Shown here: one piece after another, positions 18,523 through 28,426 of the stretch
Layout: each line of letters starts with the position of its first letter
Numbering within the stretch: position 1 is the stretch's first letter
Assembly (NCBI GenBank): GCA_001661245.1
Contig: KV454014.1
Location: forward strand, 28,668 to 92,667
Reading direction: 5' to 3'
Length of the DNA stretch: 64,000 nt
Origin: Pachysolen tannophilus NRRL Y-2460
Taxonomy: Eukaryota; Ascomycota; Pichiomycetes; Alaninales; Pachysolenaceae
Position numbers and translations under genes: made by a program
Notes under the pieces: model-generated
Seen by the model: the letters and a program-made list of their open reading frames with translations, nothing else
Told to the model about the DNA's origin: nothing
Database searches by the model: none

Positions 18523-19476
18523 TTAGATGACGCAGTATCCACTAGCGTAGCTGACACTGCTATCATCTACGTCAACAACGCTGCCGCTTTGTGCGTAACC
18601 CAACCATTTGAAATTTCCTTGCTTTCCGGAGATTCCTTTCAATTTTTTGTATTTTTCAATAATGTTTAATAATACGCCAATAGGTCTTTCACCACAGACT
18701 GTATTTCCTGTGTATGCAATGTAATCTTTCCAGTCTTTATAACTACCTGAGCTTATAACTTTCATTGCTTCTTTATCTAACATTTCGATACTTTTATAAA
18801 TTGGGAAATTAGAATTTATATTTGAAGAATAATTTAAACTAATAATTTTTTTCAAATCACCACCTTTTAAATACGATGTATAGTTAAATCTTGAACCCCA
18901 ATGACAAAAATCACTACTAATAACAAATGTATTTGAATTATCTTCAAAAAATGGTAATAAGTAATCAGCTAATTTATTTTCAAAATCCTTTGATGAATGA
19001 CTTATCATAATTGGAATAATTTTTGGTTTTTGTGGATTATTTTGAGTCATTCTATAAACAAATGGTAAATGCATCTCAAAACTATGCTCTTCTTCATCAA
19101 TATCTAATGACATAGTTTTAAAAAAATTTTTATCTTTTGAAATAAATTGTTCAACAATTTTAGTATCAACTTCTAAATCACCAAATGGAGTTTGATAATA
19201 TTCACAATTCGATAACATCACACAATTCTTGAAAAAGACAAAATGAGAAGGACCCATAATGAAAACTCGTTTCACATTAGAAATATCCCAAGAAGCATAA
19301 GTTTCCAGTAAAGTTTGTCCAGCATATGTATAACCAGCATGAGGACCAATTAATATTCTATTACCGGGAATCAGTTCCTCTTTAACATTTGATAAAAAAT
19401 TATCCATTTGACGAGTCAATCTTGATTCACTAGCATTATACCATGACCCGGCATGGGTAGCTGCTCTTATACTCAT
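18523..19476 (-). CDS. MHO1: MEMO1-family protein Mho1
   Basis: A 317-residue protein of the MEMO family, with the conserved THAGSWY, IGPHAGYTYAGQ, GPSHFVFF, EEHSFEMHLPFVY and SDFCHWGSRF segments. Their histidines and acidic residues form the pocket of this non-haem dioxygenase-like fold. Human MEMO1 is tied to redox, iron and cell-motility signalling; the yeast member's role is poorly defined. Length is about that of the family. It lies directly downstream of SUI2 on the same strand, the same adjacency as in S. cerevisiae. The ATG at 19476 places RAATHAGSWY at the N-terminus as expected. Confidence 0.93.
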   Translation of the reverse strand: MSIRAATHAGSWYNASESRLTRQMDNFLSNVKEELIPGNRILIGPHAGYTYAGQTLLETYASWDISNVKRVFIMGPSHFVFFKNCVMLSNCEYYQTPFGDLEVDTKIVEQFISKDKNFFKTMSLDIDEEEHSFEMHLPFVYRMTQNNPQKPKIIPIMISHSSKDFENKLADYLLPFFEDNSNTFVISSDFCHWGSRFNYTSYLKGGDLKKIISLNYSSNINSNFPIYKSIEMLDKEAMKVISSGSYKDWKDYIAYTGNTVCGERPIGVLLNIIEKYKKLKGISGKQGNFKWLGYAQSGSVVDVDDSSVSYASGYCVI

Positions 19477-19853
19477 TTCAACCTTTTTTAAAAATTAATT
19501 TAAATTAATTAATAAAAAGATTATAATAATAATTCATCTTATTACTTTACTTTTTTCTTTTACTTTTCACTAATAAAATTTTAATAGTCAAATTTACGAG
19601 TTAAGAGAAATAAACCAAAACTTTTTTAAAGATGGAATTCAATTATTATTAAGATAATTCACAATTTGTATATATATAAATATAACGGATCTATTCTAAA
19701 CACGATAATAGATAGAAAAGAAACATATAGACTATTTAGCCAGAGAAATAACAAGATCAATATCAATAAAACTTTTTTTTTTTTTTTCTTTTCTTTTCTT
19801 TTCTTTTTGAACACCCAGCCTAATTTCCATTATCTGTTTTTTTTTTTTTTATC
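19477..19853. other. Intergenic MHO1 upstream / SUI2 downstream
   Basis: 377 bp between two genes on the - strand. T tracts (about 19771-19787 and 19838-19849) and AT-rich DNA are present; no gene or RNA seen. It must contain the SUI2 3' end and the MHO1 promoter. Confidence 0.6.
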
Positions 19854-20771
19854 TTACTCATCGATTTCGGAATCTGATTCCTCATCTCCCGACACCTGTC
19901 TAGTTTCAATTTCTTTTCTTTCCATTAATGCTTGTAATTCAGCATCTTCAGTTGCAGTAACAGCCTTAGGAGCCATTGTAATGTTACAATTACCACCAGC
20001 AGAAGAAATACTTGCAATGATTTTTTCAATTGCCTTTTCTAACAAATCAATACCTTGTTGTTTATCCAAAGATTGTGTTGTTAAAACGTATAATGGAGCA
20101 GCAACTAACTTTGCCTTTATTTGATTATGTTCATCGGATAAAGATTCAGCTTCAGTTAAAGCAGCTTTAATTGCATCAATACCTTCATATCCAAAACATG
20201 AAACTTCAACATCAGCTCTACATTTTATAGCTTGTGGAGTCAACCTTCTAGAAACGTATAATTTCAACTCTTCTAATACATCTTTTGAAGGAGGAGTAAT
20301 ATCATCAAATATACTTGGATCAGTAATAGAAAGTTTAAAAGCATCATAGGCATGTCCATACTTTCTACTCAATGGCCAGCCAATTGATTGATATAATGAT
20401 TCTAATGGAATCGCAAATTTTTCTGCACAATGTCTTAAAATCGAATGAACAGCTTTACTCTTATTATATCTTTCTTCACATTTGGCAATATCTTCAGATG
20501 AAACTCTTCTCTTTGATAAATCAATATAACCTTTTTCCTTATCAACTCTCAAGACAACTGCAACTTCATTTTTCCCAACACGAATCAATTTTTGAATCGA
20601 TCTAATACGTCTTCTAGATAACTCGGAAAGTAACACCATACCTTCAATATTATCATACTCCAATAACTTCACATAAGCACCCATCTCAGCAATTTGCTGA
20701 ACATTAACCATTACCACCTCATCAACTTCCGGGTACTTGTTCTCATAAAATCTACAGGTAGAAGTACTCAT
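19854..20771 (-). CDS. SUI2: Translation initiation factor eIF2 alpha subunit
   Basis: A 305-residue protein almost colinear with yeast eIF2 alpha. It has an S1/OB domain (VVMVNVQQIAEMGAYVKLLE, residues about 14-90), the phospho-loop LLSELSRRRIRS with Ser52, a helical domain, and an alpha-beta C-terminal domain (KLVAAPLYVLTTQSLDKQ) with an acidic tail (SGDEESDSEIDE). Phosphorylation of the loop serine by Gcn2 blocks eIF2B and down-regulates initiation (established). That kinase is encoded about 17 kb away at 37772-43039. Pyrimidine-rich tracts upstream (20866-20940) may be promoter elements. Confidence 0.97.
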   Translation of the reverse strand: MSTSTCRFYENKYPEVDEVVMVNVQQIAEMGAYVKLLEYDNIEGMVLLSELSRRRIRSIQKLIRVGKNEVAVVLRVDKEKGYIDLSKRRVSSEDIAKCEERYNKSKAVHSILRHCAEKFAIPLESLYQSIGWPLSRKYGHAYDAFKLSITDPSIFDDITPPSKDVLEELKLYVSRRLTPQAIKCRADVEVSCFGYEGIDAIKAALTEAESLSDEHNQIKAKLVAAPLYVLTTQSLDKQQGIDLLEKAIEKIIASISSAGGNCNITMAPKAVTATEDAELQALMERKEIETRQVSGDEESDSEIDE

Positions 20772-21154
20772 CTTTACCTAATATCAATACTTTTCTTCCA
20801 ACAAATATAATTCTAGAATAAAATAATAATAAAATAAAAAAAGTAAAATTAAAATAAAATTTTTCTTCTTCTACTTCTTCTTCTTCTTCTTCAAAAACTT
20901 TCTTGGCTTTTTATTCCAGTTTTTTTTTTTTTTTTTAACTTTTTTTTCTTTTGACCTAAAACTTTACTTTTTTTAAAATCTTCTCAGGTATTTCTAATAA
21001 CCTTTTCAAATCTTAAAAAAATAATATTTAATCCTTTCTTCAGCCTATATATTCTCTTAAATTTAAAGACCTTTTCTTCTTCTTCTTCTTCTTCTTCTTC
21101 TTCTTCTTCTTCTTCTTTATTATTATTATTCAACACTTCGTTTCGGTGAAAGTG

Positions 21155-21187
<33 letters not shown>

Positions 21188-21323
21188 TTTAAGGAAACTG
21201 GAAAACCAAATTAGGAAGTTTGCAGTTAAGTTGCCTAATACGTAAATTCATTGCCCAATTAGGAAGTCATATCAGCAGCAGAGGCAGAAGCAGCACCAGC
21301 ACCAGCAAAAGGATGGATTTTTT
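20772..21323. other. Intergenic SUI2 upstream / VTA1 downstream
   Basis: 552 bp of low-complexity DNA. It holds TTC triplet runs at about 20868-20893 and 21074-21117, an ATT run (about 21118-21131), a poly-A run (about 21157-21183), and a short CAG/CCAG-like stretch near 21271-21306. It must contain the SUI2 promoter and VTA1 3' end. No gene seen. Confidence 0.6.
21074..21117. repeat. (TTC)n trinucleotide repeat
   Basis: About 14 uninterrupted TTC units upstream of SUI2, a polypurine/polypyrimidine tract likely to vary in length between strains. Confidence 0.85.
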
Positions 21324-22506
21324 TTAAATGGTTGATTTGAAGTTTTGGATCAAGTGGATGGCTTCTTGTAACTCGTTGAGTGCTGTGTCGCAGTCCTCGT
21401 ATGATAGAGCGCTTATTGCGAACTTGCAGCATTTTGAAGCTTGCAGTAATAACTCATTTTTCTTTAATTGGTCTTCTATATCTTTCACCGTCATTGGTTC
21501 AGAAGTGGTTGGTCCAGAAGTGGTTGGTGAGGACGAGTTCAGAGCCGGGGAAGAAGGTGAGAGTGATGATAATCTGGCAACTATAGATGCTGCAGTTTCA
21601 GTAATGGGTGAGTTTCCTGAGTTTCCCAGTTGCGATTTTTTCCACCATTTATCATGTTTTAAATCTACTTCTTTGTGCTCCTCTTTATCAGTTTCTACTT
21701 CTTCATCTTCAGTGATATTTGCAATAACTTGTTCAATTTCCAGTGATGATATTGGTTCATCAATTTGTAAATCATACTTATACATAAACCGAGATATTAT
21801 GGGATCATTTTCTTTTGTTTTGACAAAATTAGAGATATTTTCTTGACATTTTGCTATTTTTTCTTCAACTTGGTTTAAAGATATAATCGTAGAATCATTT
21901 AAATTTTTGCCCAAAAATAAATCTTTCAAGACATTATAATAACAAGTTGTATCAATTAATAACTCCAAGATTTCCCCATTTTCATCACCATTCCCACAAA
22001 TATTATTACATTTTTCAAAACTTCGTTCCGCATAACTGGCTACAAACCTCTCCCCATTAACATCATTATTAATAATCTCTATTGCCCTTAAATCAACAAG
22101 ATATTGGTTCGATAAGATATATTTCTTAAAAGAACCAATTTTCGTTATCAAAGTATCCGCTACAAGCTCAATTTTCTTAATTTCTTCATCTGACCAATAA
22201 CTCCCTTGCAACGATAACAGCTCCAAAAGAACTTCAATTGAATATAACCCACCTGAATCAAAAAAAAAGAAAAAAGAATAGTTAGTCTCTTTCTAACTTC
22301 TTTGCAAAATTGAAAAGCAAAAAGAAAAAAGTAAAGTAAAACTCATGTTTCTTTATTAAAAAAAAAAAAGACATACAAAAATAAGCCATTATTGGAGCTT
22401 TCTGTTTCAATTTCTTATAATTATCCAAAGGTAAATTCACCCTTTTCATTAAATGCAGTAACCTCCCACTCATCATCTCTAAAACCACCGAGAAATCCTC
22501 ATCCAT
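21324..22506 (-). CDS. VTA1: ESCRT/Vps4 cofactor Vta1 (one intron)
   Basis: Two exons: 22377-22506 (130 nt) and 21324-22252 (929 nt), 352 residues. The intron (22253-22376, 124 bp) has donor GTATGT, a GACTAAC branch site and acceptor TTCAG. Splicing gives PIMAYFCGLYSIEVLLELL, restoring the N-terminal helical (MIT-like) domain. The C-terminal KCCKFAISALSYEDCDTALNELQEAI matches the Vta1 domain that binds the Vps4 ATPase and promotes its assembly on ESCRT-III at endosomes. The middle is an acidic and Ser/Thr/Pro-rich linker. The gene is next to a SKG3/CAF120-like gene, as VTA1 and SKG3 are close in S. cerevisiae. Splice sites are read from sequence and not confirmed by transcript data. Confidence 0.88.
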
Positions 22507-22983
22507 TAGCTCTTTTCAACAAAATAAATCATCATCATTTATATATTAAACTGTTATCTAATCTGAGAGATGAGGTCCACTACCAATTTTCATTACTTGC
22601 CAATAATACTGTTCAAAGAGTTGTTAAACGTTGAACTTTACAAAACTTTTCAATTTTTTATTGTGTCTAATCAGATCTTTGAATCATATCATCTGTTAGC
22701 TAATTAAAAGAGGAATGGAATTACTGGTAGTCAGCTCAAACTGACGAATTGTATTTTTTAGTATTTTTTAGTATTTTTCAATATTATACAGCCTAGATAG
22801 AATACACTCTATATACTATATCTCATTAACCGATTAAATTAGTAGAACAACAGGATGAATCTAAGAAACGGAAATGAAACAAAAAAAAGAAAAAAATAAA
22901 ATAGAATTTTTTTTATAAAAAATGAACCTTGGAATCAATGAGAAAAGAATAGAAAAAAGATGTAGTATTATAATAAGTTAAAA
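22507..22983. other. Intergenic VTA1 upstream / CAF120-like downstream
   Basis: 477 bp between two - strand genes. It contains a short repeat of TATTTTTTAG (three imperfect copies near 22749-22780) and A-rich tracts. It must hold the VTA1 promoter and the 3' end of the next gene. No gene seen. Confidence 0.55.
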
Positions 22984-25845
22984 TTAGGCATAAACTTGCT
23001 CTTTCGGGGTCAATGAATAGTAACTTGAATTAGCACTGCTCAGTTTCAAGTTTGTGTCCCGAAGATCTCTGGGATTCTTTAAGCCAGCTGAATCTGGCTT
23101 CAGATTACCATTGTGATACGGAGTTGTTTGATAAGTTGTATTATTGTGCAAGTTTAATAAATTCCTATAATTATGTGATGCTGCTAGGTTGGGACTTGTA
23201 GTACCAGCATTTGGTGTAGTTTGTTGTTGATGTTGCTGATGATTCTCACTATTCATCTTACTCGTATCACTAAATACGGAACTTCCAGAGTTATCTTCAG
23301 AGTCAAGGTAACTATTGTATCTTGGAGATGAACCAAGTTCACTACTAAACGCAATTGGAGAACTTAAATGACCAGAAGCTGAAGTATTAATAACTGGTAA
23401 TGGCTTGGCAAAATTTCCACCATTATTAACACGGCTATTTTCGTTATGACCATTAAAAGTTGAAGTAATTAAAGCAGGTTTATGTAAAGTGGCTGAACCG
23501 TCATTGGGATTAGGAGATAATTGTCTAAAAGATGAAGATCTTGATCTGACATTACCAAAAGTTGTATTTCTAGGAGTTGACGCAATGGAACCATTATTTG
23601 AACCCATGAATTCCAATTCTTCATCTTCTGTATCATAAAATTCTGGATATCCAGCTTCCAAATCTTTCTCCTTTGTATAAATTAAACCTTCTTTGAAAAC
23701 TTCAAAGATACTTCCTGATCCAGTCCAACCATTTGTCAATTTAAATGAAATCATTTCTTTAAAAACTTGAGTCCAATCATCACCATTCCAATTTTCTTGA
23801 ATTGAATTATTTATATTTAGTTCAACCAATTTTATTGCAGTTATACTATCCAAATATTCTGTATGAGGTAATTGTGGTAATCCAAATAATAAAGATTCCT
23901 TTTCTTGACGTTGTGATAAAAATTTTGCAGGTCTACCATATAATTTAAAAGTATTTAAAATTGGAATCAATAATCTAAACATTGTATCAAATTGTTTTAC
24001 TGAAGGATGAATTTCAGGAATTAATAAACATAATGAAGTTTTTGTTAAATTTATATTCTTTTTATTTGAAAATGAAGATGTTAAAGATTCAACAGATTGT
24101 GCTGAAGAAGATCTAATATGAAATTTGCTATTATTCAGACTTAAGGACCTGTTTGATTTATTAATAGGTGACATAAACAGATTGCTTCCATTAGCTGCAA
24201 GTTTTGAACCAACAGTTTTAAAAGAAGCTAAACTGGATGTTGAAGGTTTTTTTGATAATGAATGACCAATAGAATCACCAGAAGTCAATTCGGATAATTT
24301 GTCTTGATTTATAATGATATCTCCTGTAATATGCAATAATCCATTGTTATCTATAAAATCAGGATTTTCTGGATAAACTGTATAACAAGATCTACCATTA
24401 ACAATCGTTGCCAATAAATTTTTTTTTGTAGTCTTATTTGAAGTATAAATTTGAATTTTACCAGGTTTAATCCTACTATTCTTCTTTTCTGTATCAGAAG
24501 CATCACCATTAGTAGAATTCTTATTACCAGGAGTAGGAACTCTTAAAGATTTTTCACCTGGGGTAACTACAACAAAACATTTTATCCACTTGTTGTTTAA
24601 AAAGGGAAATCTTAAAACACACCATTCTTCTTTCAGGTGCCTATTTTCTGGAGCTAATAAAGTTCTAATATCACTAAGTAATAATCCTTTTGCAGATAAT
24701 AAAGCACCTGTAAAACTTTCTTGTAATTGACGGTATTCAAATTGGGATAATAACAAAGAAGCATAAAATTCTTTCAACTGTAATTCAGAATCAAATCTTA
24801 AAAGATATGATTTAGAATTACTCAAGATAACATTTAAATCCCAATTATCACCCAAATCATTTAAACTTCTCTCGATATTATCATCAATCAATGGTGATAA
24901 GGCATTACCATCATTTGGTCTATAGACAAATTTTGCATCTGCAATATTAATATACGATGGTTTTAAAGAATCTCCCGGTTGTGTTGTTGCAGTCAAGTCA
25001 TCTTCAGGTTCCCAAAGAACCAATTCTGTACCGCTCAATTTTACTTCTACGGTGTACCAAGTTTGAGCAGTAACACCAGACGCAGAATCAGAACCAGCAC
25101 CAGCACCAACGCTAACGCCAATACCGGTCATCACAGGACTAGTAGATTCCAGAGCAGGTATTTTCAAGAGACCATCGTAATAGATCCTGGCCTGTTGTGC
25201 CTGGATAAGAGTAATAATTGGTACTAATTCTTTTGGGATATTTGGATTTTCAATTATCTTGGAAGGATCCGATGATTTTGGTGTGGGCAATGAACCTCCG
25301 GAACCCGATGCCGAGCCTAATCCTGAACCTGATCCTGAGCCTGATCCTGTAGAATCACCATTACCATTTGCAATTGCCGAGTTAGGAGACCTTCTGCCAG
25401 AGTTTGAGCGTTGTCTCAAGAACGAGGTTGGAACAGAAGAAATTCTCTTTTGAGCCAGGGCTTTTGAACTAGCAGATTTAAAACCACCTGGAGCCCCACC
25501 TGGAGGTGTTGGTTTCCTCACAGATCCATCATGCTTATTAGTATTGACTGTAGTTGTATTAACCGAAAGTGCTGGTTTGGCCACTGAACTTAACTCTGAC
25601 CCCAGACGTTTTTCTTGTTCTTGTTCTTCTCGGGTTTGTATTGCTTGTAACTGTGGCTCATTTTTCACGTTCAAAGGCGGCGGCGGCGGAGGCTGCGACA
25701 GCAGCAGCGAGGGCGGAATTTTTACCGCGCTCCGCCCAGCCCTAGCGGCCGCCCCGGACCTGGCGGACGGTGCTTGTGGTTCAACAATTAATGGTTTTCC
25801 ATCAGAACCAGACTTTGACCTATTAAATATACTTTTCAATCTCAT
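22984..25845 (-). CDS. PH-domain protein of the Caf120/Skg3 family
   Basis: 953 residues from the ATG at 25845 (MRLKSIFNRSKSG); an upstream extension of the frame has only a TTG. After a Pro-, Ser- and Gly-rich N-terminus comes NIPKELVPIITLIQAQQARIY, a PH-like region (WYTVEVKLSGTELVLWEPED) and a second conserved block around residue 410 (EEWCVLRFPFLNNKWIKCFV). This is the Caf120/Skg3 architecture. In S. cerevisiae Caf120 associates with the CCR4-NOT complex and Skg3 is at the bud neck and tip; which paralogue this single gene represents cannot be told. The C-terminus is Asn/Ser-rich and disordered. Bases about 25672-25775 are strikingly GC-rich and encode an Ala/Arg and poly-Pro segment. Confidence 0.82.
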   Translation of the reverse strand: MRLKSIFNRSKSGSDGKPLIVEPQAPSARSGAAARAGRSAVKIPPSLLLSQPPPPPPLNVKNEPQLQAIQTREEQEQEKRLGSELSSVAKPALSVNTTTVNTNKHDGSVRKPTPPGGAPGGFKSASSKALAQKRISSVPTSFLRQRSNSGRRSPNSAIANGNGDSTGSGSGSGSGLGSASGSGGSLPTPKSSDPSKIIENPNIPKELVPIITLIQAQQARIYYDGLLKIPALESTSPVMTGIGVSVGAGAGSDSASGVTAQTWYTVEVKLSGTELVLWEPEDDLTATTQPGDSLKPSYINIADAKFVYRPNDGNALSPLIDDNIERSLNDLGDNWDLNVILSNSKSYLLRFDSELQLKEFYASLLLSQFEYRQLQESFTGALLSAKGLLLSDIRTLLAPENRHLKEEWCVLRFPFLNNKWIKCFVVVTPGEKSLRVPTPGNKNSTNGDASDTEKKNSRIKPGKIQIYTSNKTTKKNLLATIVNGRSCYTVYPENPDFIDNNGLLHITGDIIINQDKLSELTSGDSIGHSLSKKPSTSSLASFKTVGSKLAANGSNLFMSPINKSNRSLSLNNSKFHIRSSSAQSVESLTSSFSNKKNINLTKTSLCLLIPEIHPSVKQFDTMFRLLIPILNTFKLYGRPAKFLSQRQEKESLLFGLPQLPHTEYLDSITAIKLVELNINNSIQENWNGDDWTQVFKEMISFKLTNGWTGSGSIFEVFKEGLIYTKEKDLEAGYPEFYDTEDEELEFMGSNNGSIASTPRNTTFGNVRSRSSSFRQLSPNPNDGSATLHKPALITSTFNGHNENSRVNNGGNFAKPLPVINTSASGHLSSPIAFSSELGSSPRYNSYLDSEDNSGSSVFSDTSKMNSENHQQHQQQTTPNAGTTSPNLAASHNYRNLLNLHNNTTYQTTPYHNGNLKPDSAGLKNPRDLRDTNLKLSSANSSYYSLTPKEQVYA

Positions 25846-25909
25846 ACCCAATTTCACCTTTACAAACAAAAAGAGAGAGACAGAAAAAAAAATAAATAAA
25901 TAAAATATA

Positions 25910-25944
<35 letters not shown>

Positions 25945-26094
25945 TTATAATGTATAAACTCTGCTAGCCGGAGACAGCGGTGAAGTTTTTTTTTTTCAAA
26001 ATTTTTCTTTTTTCTTTTTAACAACTAAGCTTTAACAAAAGAAAGAAGAAAAGATTTAAGAAAAGAAACAATTAATAATTAACTCATATATTCA

Positions 26095-26098
<4 letters not shown>

Positions 26099-26131
<33 letters not shown>

Positions 26132-26152
26132 GTATATATATATATATATATA
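26099..26152. repeat. (TA)n microsatellite
   Basis: An alternating TA tract interrupted by short variants. A similar tract lies at about 25905-25942, close to the CAF120/SKG3-like start. Such tracts can extrude as cruciforms and are prone to length change. Confidence 0.85.
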
Positions 26153-26575
26153 AAAATATAAAATATATGTATTCTGTAATAGCCTCTCTTTAAAATTGCG
26201 CCCAATTAAAAAATAAAAAGGTTCCTTTTCTTAAACTTGCTTAAATAAACTCTTTCTGTATACGAAAAATAAGAAATCTGTATGGAATTAAATTAGGGAT
26301 CTTAAAAATATTTTGTTAAGCTTTTCTATATATATTTTTATTTTCTTATTTTATAATCAGCCTGGGGGAGAAGGAGGTCAAGATTAAAACTAAAGAAATT
26401 CCCTTTTCTTCAGACATGAAGTAGAGTTTAATTGATTGTTACGCAATTGTAACATAATGGTAATGAACTCCCATTTCTCATGGCTATGCCGGCCTTAACT
26501 TCCTGCGCGGAAACATAAAACGGAAAGGACTATGTACTAATTACCTAATAGGGAAAGTACTACAACTACCCATCA

Positions 26576-26626
26576 GACTTTTTCCAACTGACTTTTTCCA
26601 ACAGCGGAACTTTTCAGCGGAACTTG
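26576..26626. repeat. Back-to-back tandem duplications (14 bp and 13 bp)
   Basis: GACTTTTTCCAACT is repeated with a 14-bp period (26576, 26590). It is followed directly by AGCGGAACTTTTC repeated with a 13-bp period (26603, 26616). Two unrelated units, each duplicated once and abutting, is an unusual pattern that also occurs at 55232-55309. Confidence 0.85.
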
Positions 26627-26725
26627 TTTTTCCCCCTGGCAGAGAAAAGATAAAAAATGCTTTTCCTACTTATTGGTTTGACGTATGGTTTTTTTTATCT
26701 CCGGTGCTAAGGCAAAGAGTTCACT

Positions 26726-26781
26726 GCTTTAGTGGTCTCAGTGGTCTCAGTGGCCACTGAGACCACTGAGACCACTAAAGC
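26726..26781. repeat. Perfect 56-bp palindrome
   Basis: The 28 bases 26726-26753 are followed with no spacer by their exact reverse complement, 26754-26781. The arm is itself built from a 10-bp unit (AGTGGTCTCA, GTGGTCTCAG) repeated in tandem. The whole can form a 28-bp hairpin or cruciform. It lies about 430 bp upstream of APS3. Confidence 0.95.
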
Positions 26782-27208
26782 CCGCCAGCTCTCCTTGGCT
26801 ATCCTCCTTGACTACTCGCTTTGGCCAACTTGAGTTTTTCTTTTGCTTAGATTTCTCTTTGCTTAGGGTTTTTTTTTCCCCGCCCTGGGCTTGTCTGCTG
26901 AAATACTTGGAAACAATAGGTCAAGTGTGGAGCGGAACTCGAGGAACTGCTCGGGGGCTGCTTGGGGGTGGAAAAACAGAAAAAGAAAAAGGGCGCCAAC
27001 CTTTAGTCAGCCCGTAAAATTTCTCCCGTAAGGTTTCCCGCCAATTTTTATAAATTTTTCCTTCGCTTTTTGAAGGGGAAATTCCGCATCTTTTCCCGCC
27101 CAAAAAAAAAAATAAAAGCAAACGCTATAACTTCTAATAGATATCAGATTAAACTACTTTACTTTACTTTATTTTAATACTTATCTAAAGAAAAGTTCAT
27201 TCAAGATA

Positions 27209-27951
27209 ATGATTCATTCAGTGCTAATATGTAAGTTTTTCTTTCCCTTTTACTTTTTTTTTTTTTTTTTAAAAAAAAATTGATTTGATTTACTAACTTG
27301 TTGTTCTTGAATTTCACTTTTAGTTAATAATGATGGTTTACCTCGTTTATTAAAATTTTATACCCCAGTGGTGAGTAATTTAAAAAAATGATTAATTTTT
27401 ATTTTATGATACTAATATATTTTTCTTATTATCTTTAGGATATACCTACACAACAATTATTATTAAAACAAATTCATAAACTTGTAATTGGTAGACCTTC
27501 AAATCAATGTTCATTTTTAACTCCTCCTCCATTATTAGAAGATGAAAAATATTCAGATTTAAAAATTATTTATAGACATTATGCAACACTTTTCTTTGTA
27601 TTTGTTGTTGATGAACAAGAATCTGAATTAGGAATATTGGATCTTATTCAAGTCTTTGTGGAAGTTTTAGATAAATGTTTTGAAAATGTTTGTGAATTAG
27701 ATTTAGTATTTGGTTGGCAAGTTTTAGAAACTTGTCTTGAAGAAATTATTCAAGGTGGTATGGTTACAGATACTACTATAGTGAAAATTGTTAATGCTGT
27801 TGATGAAGCTAATAAACAAGTTAAAGCAAGTTCAAGTAGTGGAATGATAAATTTAGGTGGAAATAATAATCAAGGTCAAAATAGAGGAGTTTTTTCTACA
27901 ACCAGTCTTTGGAACGCTATGGATAGTAGATTAAGTGGTTGGGGAAGATAA
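27209..27951 (+). CDS. APS3: AP-3 adaptor sigma subunit Aps3 (two introns)
   Basis: Three exons: 27209-27230, 27324-27370 and 27439-27951, joined to 193 residues. Intron 1 has donor GTAAGT, branch TACTAAC and acceptor TTTTAG; intron 2 has donor GTGAGT, a TACTAAT branch and acceptor TTTAG. The spliced start reads MIHSVLIFNNDGLPRLLKFY and joins VDIPTQQLLLKQIH. It continues with FVVDEQESELGILDLIQVFVEVLDKCFENVCELDL and EEIIQGGMV, diagnostic of the sigma3 adaptin small chain. AP-3 sorts cargo such as alkaline phosphatase from Golgi to vacuole. Length equals the S. cerevisiae protein within one residue. Convergent with CBP4, only 25 bp between stop codons. Splice sites are inferred from motifs and protein fit. 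Confidence 0.93.
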
Positions 27952-27976
27952 AAAAAATTAAACTATATATAAATAT

Positions 27977-28426
27977 TTATTTATTCCATGGTAACCATCC
28001 TTTTGATTTTTGCTTTACTTGTAATTCTAATTTTTCATTTTCTTCTAATTCTAATTTTGATTTAGCAATAGCTTCTCTTTGTTTTATAGCTGCTTGCTCT
28101 TTTTCATATTTTTCCTTTGCAACTAATAAACTTTCTCTTTTAGTACCATCTGGATTTTTTTCCCATGGAGATACTAATGATCCTGTATACCATACAGGAT
28201 TATCTGAACTAGAAGTTTGTTTAACAATCTTCATTAATTCTTCTTGTTCTTTTCTTCTAAGATCTTTATTTTTTTCATATTCTGCTTTTAATTCTGGTGA
28301 TAATGAAGCTAAAAATTGTTCTTCTGAAGGAGTGGTGAATTTATATAATAAAACTCCTGTACCTATAATAGAACCACATGCAATAAGTGATCTTTTCCAA
28401 AGTAAATAAGTTTGAGACAGTGACAT
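27977..28426 (-). CDS. CBP4: Cytochrome bc1 assembly factor Cbp4
   Basis: 149 residues from ATG 28426 (MSLSQTYLLWKRS); the frame extends a few codons upstream only to a TTG. A single hydrophobic helix (SLIACGSIIGTGVLLYKF) near the N-terminus is followed by TPSEEQFLASLSPELKAEYEK and a long charged helix ending in KSKGWLPWNK. This is the layout of Cbp4, an inner-membrane protein that with Cbp3/Cbp6 supports cytochrome b and complex III assembly (established for S. cerevisiae). The match rests on the conserved N-terminal half. Convergent with APS3 and divergent from CTR2. Confidence 0.88.
   Translation of the reverse strand: MSLSQTYLLWKRSLIACGSIIGTGVLLYKFTTPSEEQFLASLSPELKAEYEKNKDLRRKEQEELMKIVKQTSSSDNPVWYTGSLVSPWEKNPDGTKRESLLVAKEKYEKEQAAIKQREAIAKSKLELEENEKLELQVKQKSKGWLPWNK

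Larger units (their letters stand above)
25846..27208. promoter_or_regulatory. Long divergent promoter region with palindrome and serial duplications
   Basis: 1363 bp between the divergent CAF120/SKG3-like gene and APS3. The left half is AT-rich with TA repeats (25905-25942 and 26099-26152). The right half, from about 26440, is less AT-rich. It holds back-to-back tandem duplications (26576-26626), a perfect 56-bp palindrome (26726-26781) and Cys/Gly-poor short frames that look non-coding. No transposase, tRNA or other RNA could be supported. T tracts precede the APS3 start. Confidence 0.6.

Noticed and set aside
26808-27121. Overlapping ORFs of 69 aa (+) and 66 aa (-) in the APS3 upstream region
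   Set aside because: Frames arise from the less AT-rich intergenic block; no domain, and the composition is unlike that of genes nearby.
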